64,000 bases of DNA from Anniella stebbinsi. Its lineage: Eukaryota > Chordata > Lepidosauria > Squamata > Anniellidae. Below are positions 63,486 to 64,000 of the stretch, one piece after another; within the stretch, counting starts at the first letter, position 1; each line of letters opens with the position of its first letter. The position numbers and the translations under genes are program-made. Location: positions 10,038,001 through 10,102,000 of the forward strand of contig JARDYH010000001.1 in the NCBI GenBank assembly GCA_029215795.1, given 5' to 3'. The notes under the pieces were generated by a model that saw nothing but the letters and a program-made list of their open reading frames with translations, was not told the DNA's origin and searched no databases.

Positions 63486-64000
63486 AAACCAGGAATAGTT
63501 CAGCCAATTAAAGTGGTAGAGGAATACAAAGGTCCCTCTATGCTGACAGCTCACTAACATTGCTGTGCAATGCCCCTGCAGTATGACTATAGGACTGTGG
63601 TCTTAGGCTACAGACCATAACCACGTAACAAGAGAATTTCCACTGATCATACCAGGTCTATTCTGGAGGAAGCAAGTTTCTCAGACACAGCTCTATCCAT
63701 GTTTACTCAGAAGTAAACCCTATTCTGTTGAATGTGAATGTGCAGAGGATTGCATTGTTAGTCTATCTAAAAATGCTGTACTAAAATGAGAACCAACTAT
63801 TAGTGGAATGATTGCTAATGGGAGTCTAACGTAGCCAGAATCTAATTAATTTCTGCTGAATCTCAACCACTCAAAATATAAGCATTTAATTGGCCTGGTT
63901 TGTACTTGAATAGAATGGTTCATTTTATGTATTTTAACAAGCCATGCCAAGCTATATAAAAACTGGGCATCCAATTGAAACCTCTTTCATTTACAGATAC
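63486..64000. other. No gene recognised
   Basis: Includes the short repeat at about 63,693-63,760 (TTACTCAGAAGTAAACCC, AGGATTGCATTG); otherwise unique AT-rich DNA. Confidence 0.45.

Overview
The window looks like intergenic or intronic DNA from a squamate reptile, most likely a lizard. I infer this from the repeat content: CR1 and L2-like LINE 3' ends, an R4-like LINE fragment, tRNA-derived SINEs of the Sauria/squamate type, many short palindromic DNA transposons with 8-bp or 3-bp target duplications, and abundant (ATT)n, (CA)n and (TA)n microsatellites. The species cannot be named from the sequence. No intact host protein-coding gene, tRNA, rRNA or CRISPR array could be supported. The one host-gene match is a frameshifted fragment of kindlin-2 (FERMT2) near 37.2-37.4 kb, minus strand. 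Almost all short open frames are chance frames or pieces of retrotransposon reverse transcriptase. The longest ones (over 200 codons near 14, 31 and 46.5 kb) come from GC-rich palindromic transposon DNA.

Layout. 0-5.2 kb: two L2-like LINE 3' ends on the minus strand, the first split by a 418-bp hAT-type insertion; a 320-bp fold-back element and a half-length relative; a possible solo LTR. 5.2-13.7 kb: mostly unique AT-rich DNA with fold-back elements at 6.3, 7.4, 9.7 and 10.1 kb. 13.8-17.7 kb: a 1.8-kb GC-rich palindromic element, an R4-like LINE tail, a truncated relative of the GC-rich element and a CR1 3' end. 18.8-22.9 kb: two copies of a 3-bp-TSD MITE, a LINE C-terminal zinc-knuckle fragment and a CR1 reverse-transcriptase 3' end. 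23-27.5 kb: mostly unique. 27.5-32.8 kb: a dense nest containing an L1-like insertion, a fold-back element, a SINE split by an L2, an L2 split by an 857-bp palindromic element, the second GC-rich element and a CpG-containing MITE. 33-41 kb: a long polypyrimidine tract, unique DNA and the FERMT2 fragment. 41.2-47.1 kb: two solo LTRs of one family, the second interrupted by the third GC-rich element. 47-64 kb: a 600-bp relative of the GC-rich element, further L2, CR1 and SINE copies, and unique DNA.

The most interesting structure is a group of non-autonomous hAT-type elements with ends TAGGGNTGTGCA. Three GC-rich copies (13,772-15,582; 30,649-31,975; 45,236-47,043) have perfect 8-bp target duplications and contain 5, 3 and 5 tandem units of about 242-250 bp. 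Each unit is a near-perfect palindrome. The 3-unit copy is shorter than the 5-unit copy at 13.8 kb by exactly two 242-bp units. Two diverged relatives (16.4 and 48.9 kb) keep the same internal hairpin, an 8-mer TGACATCA and a consensus-like splice donor. Repeat family names are from memory and inspection; no database search was possible.
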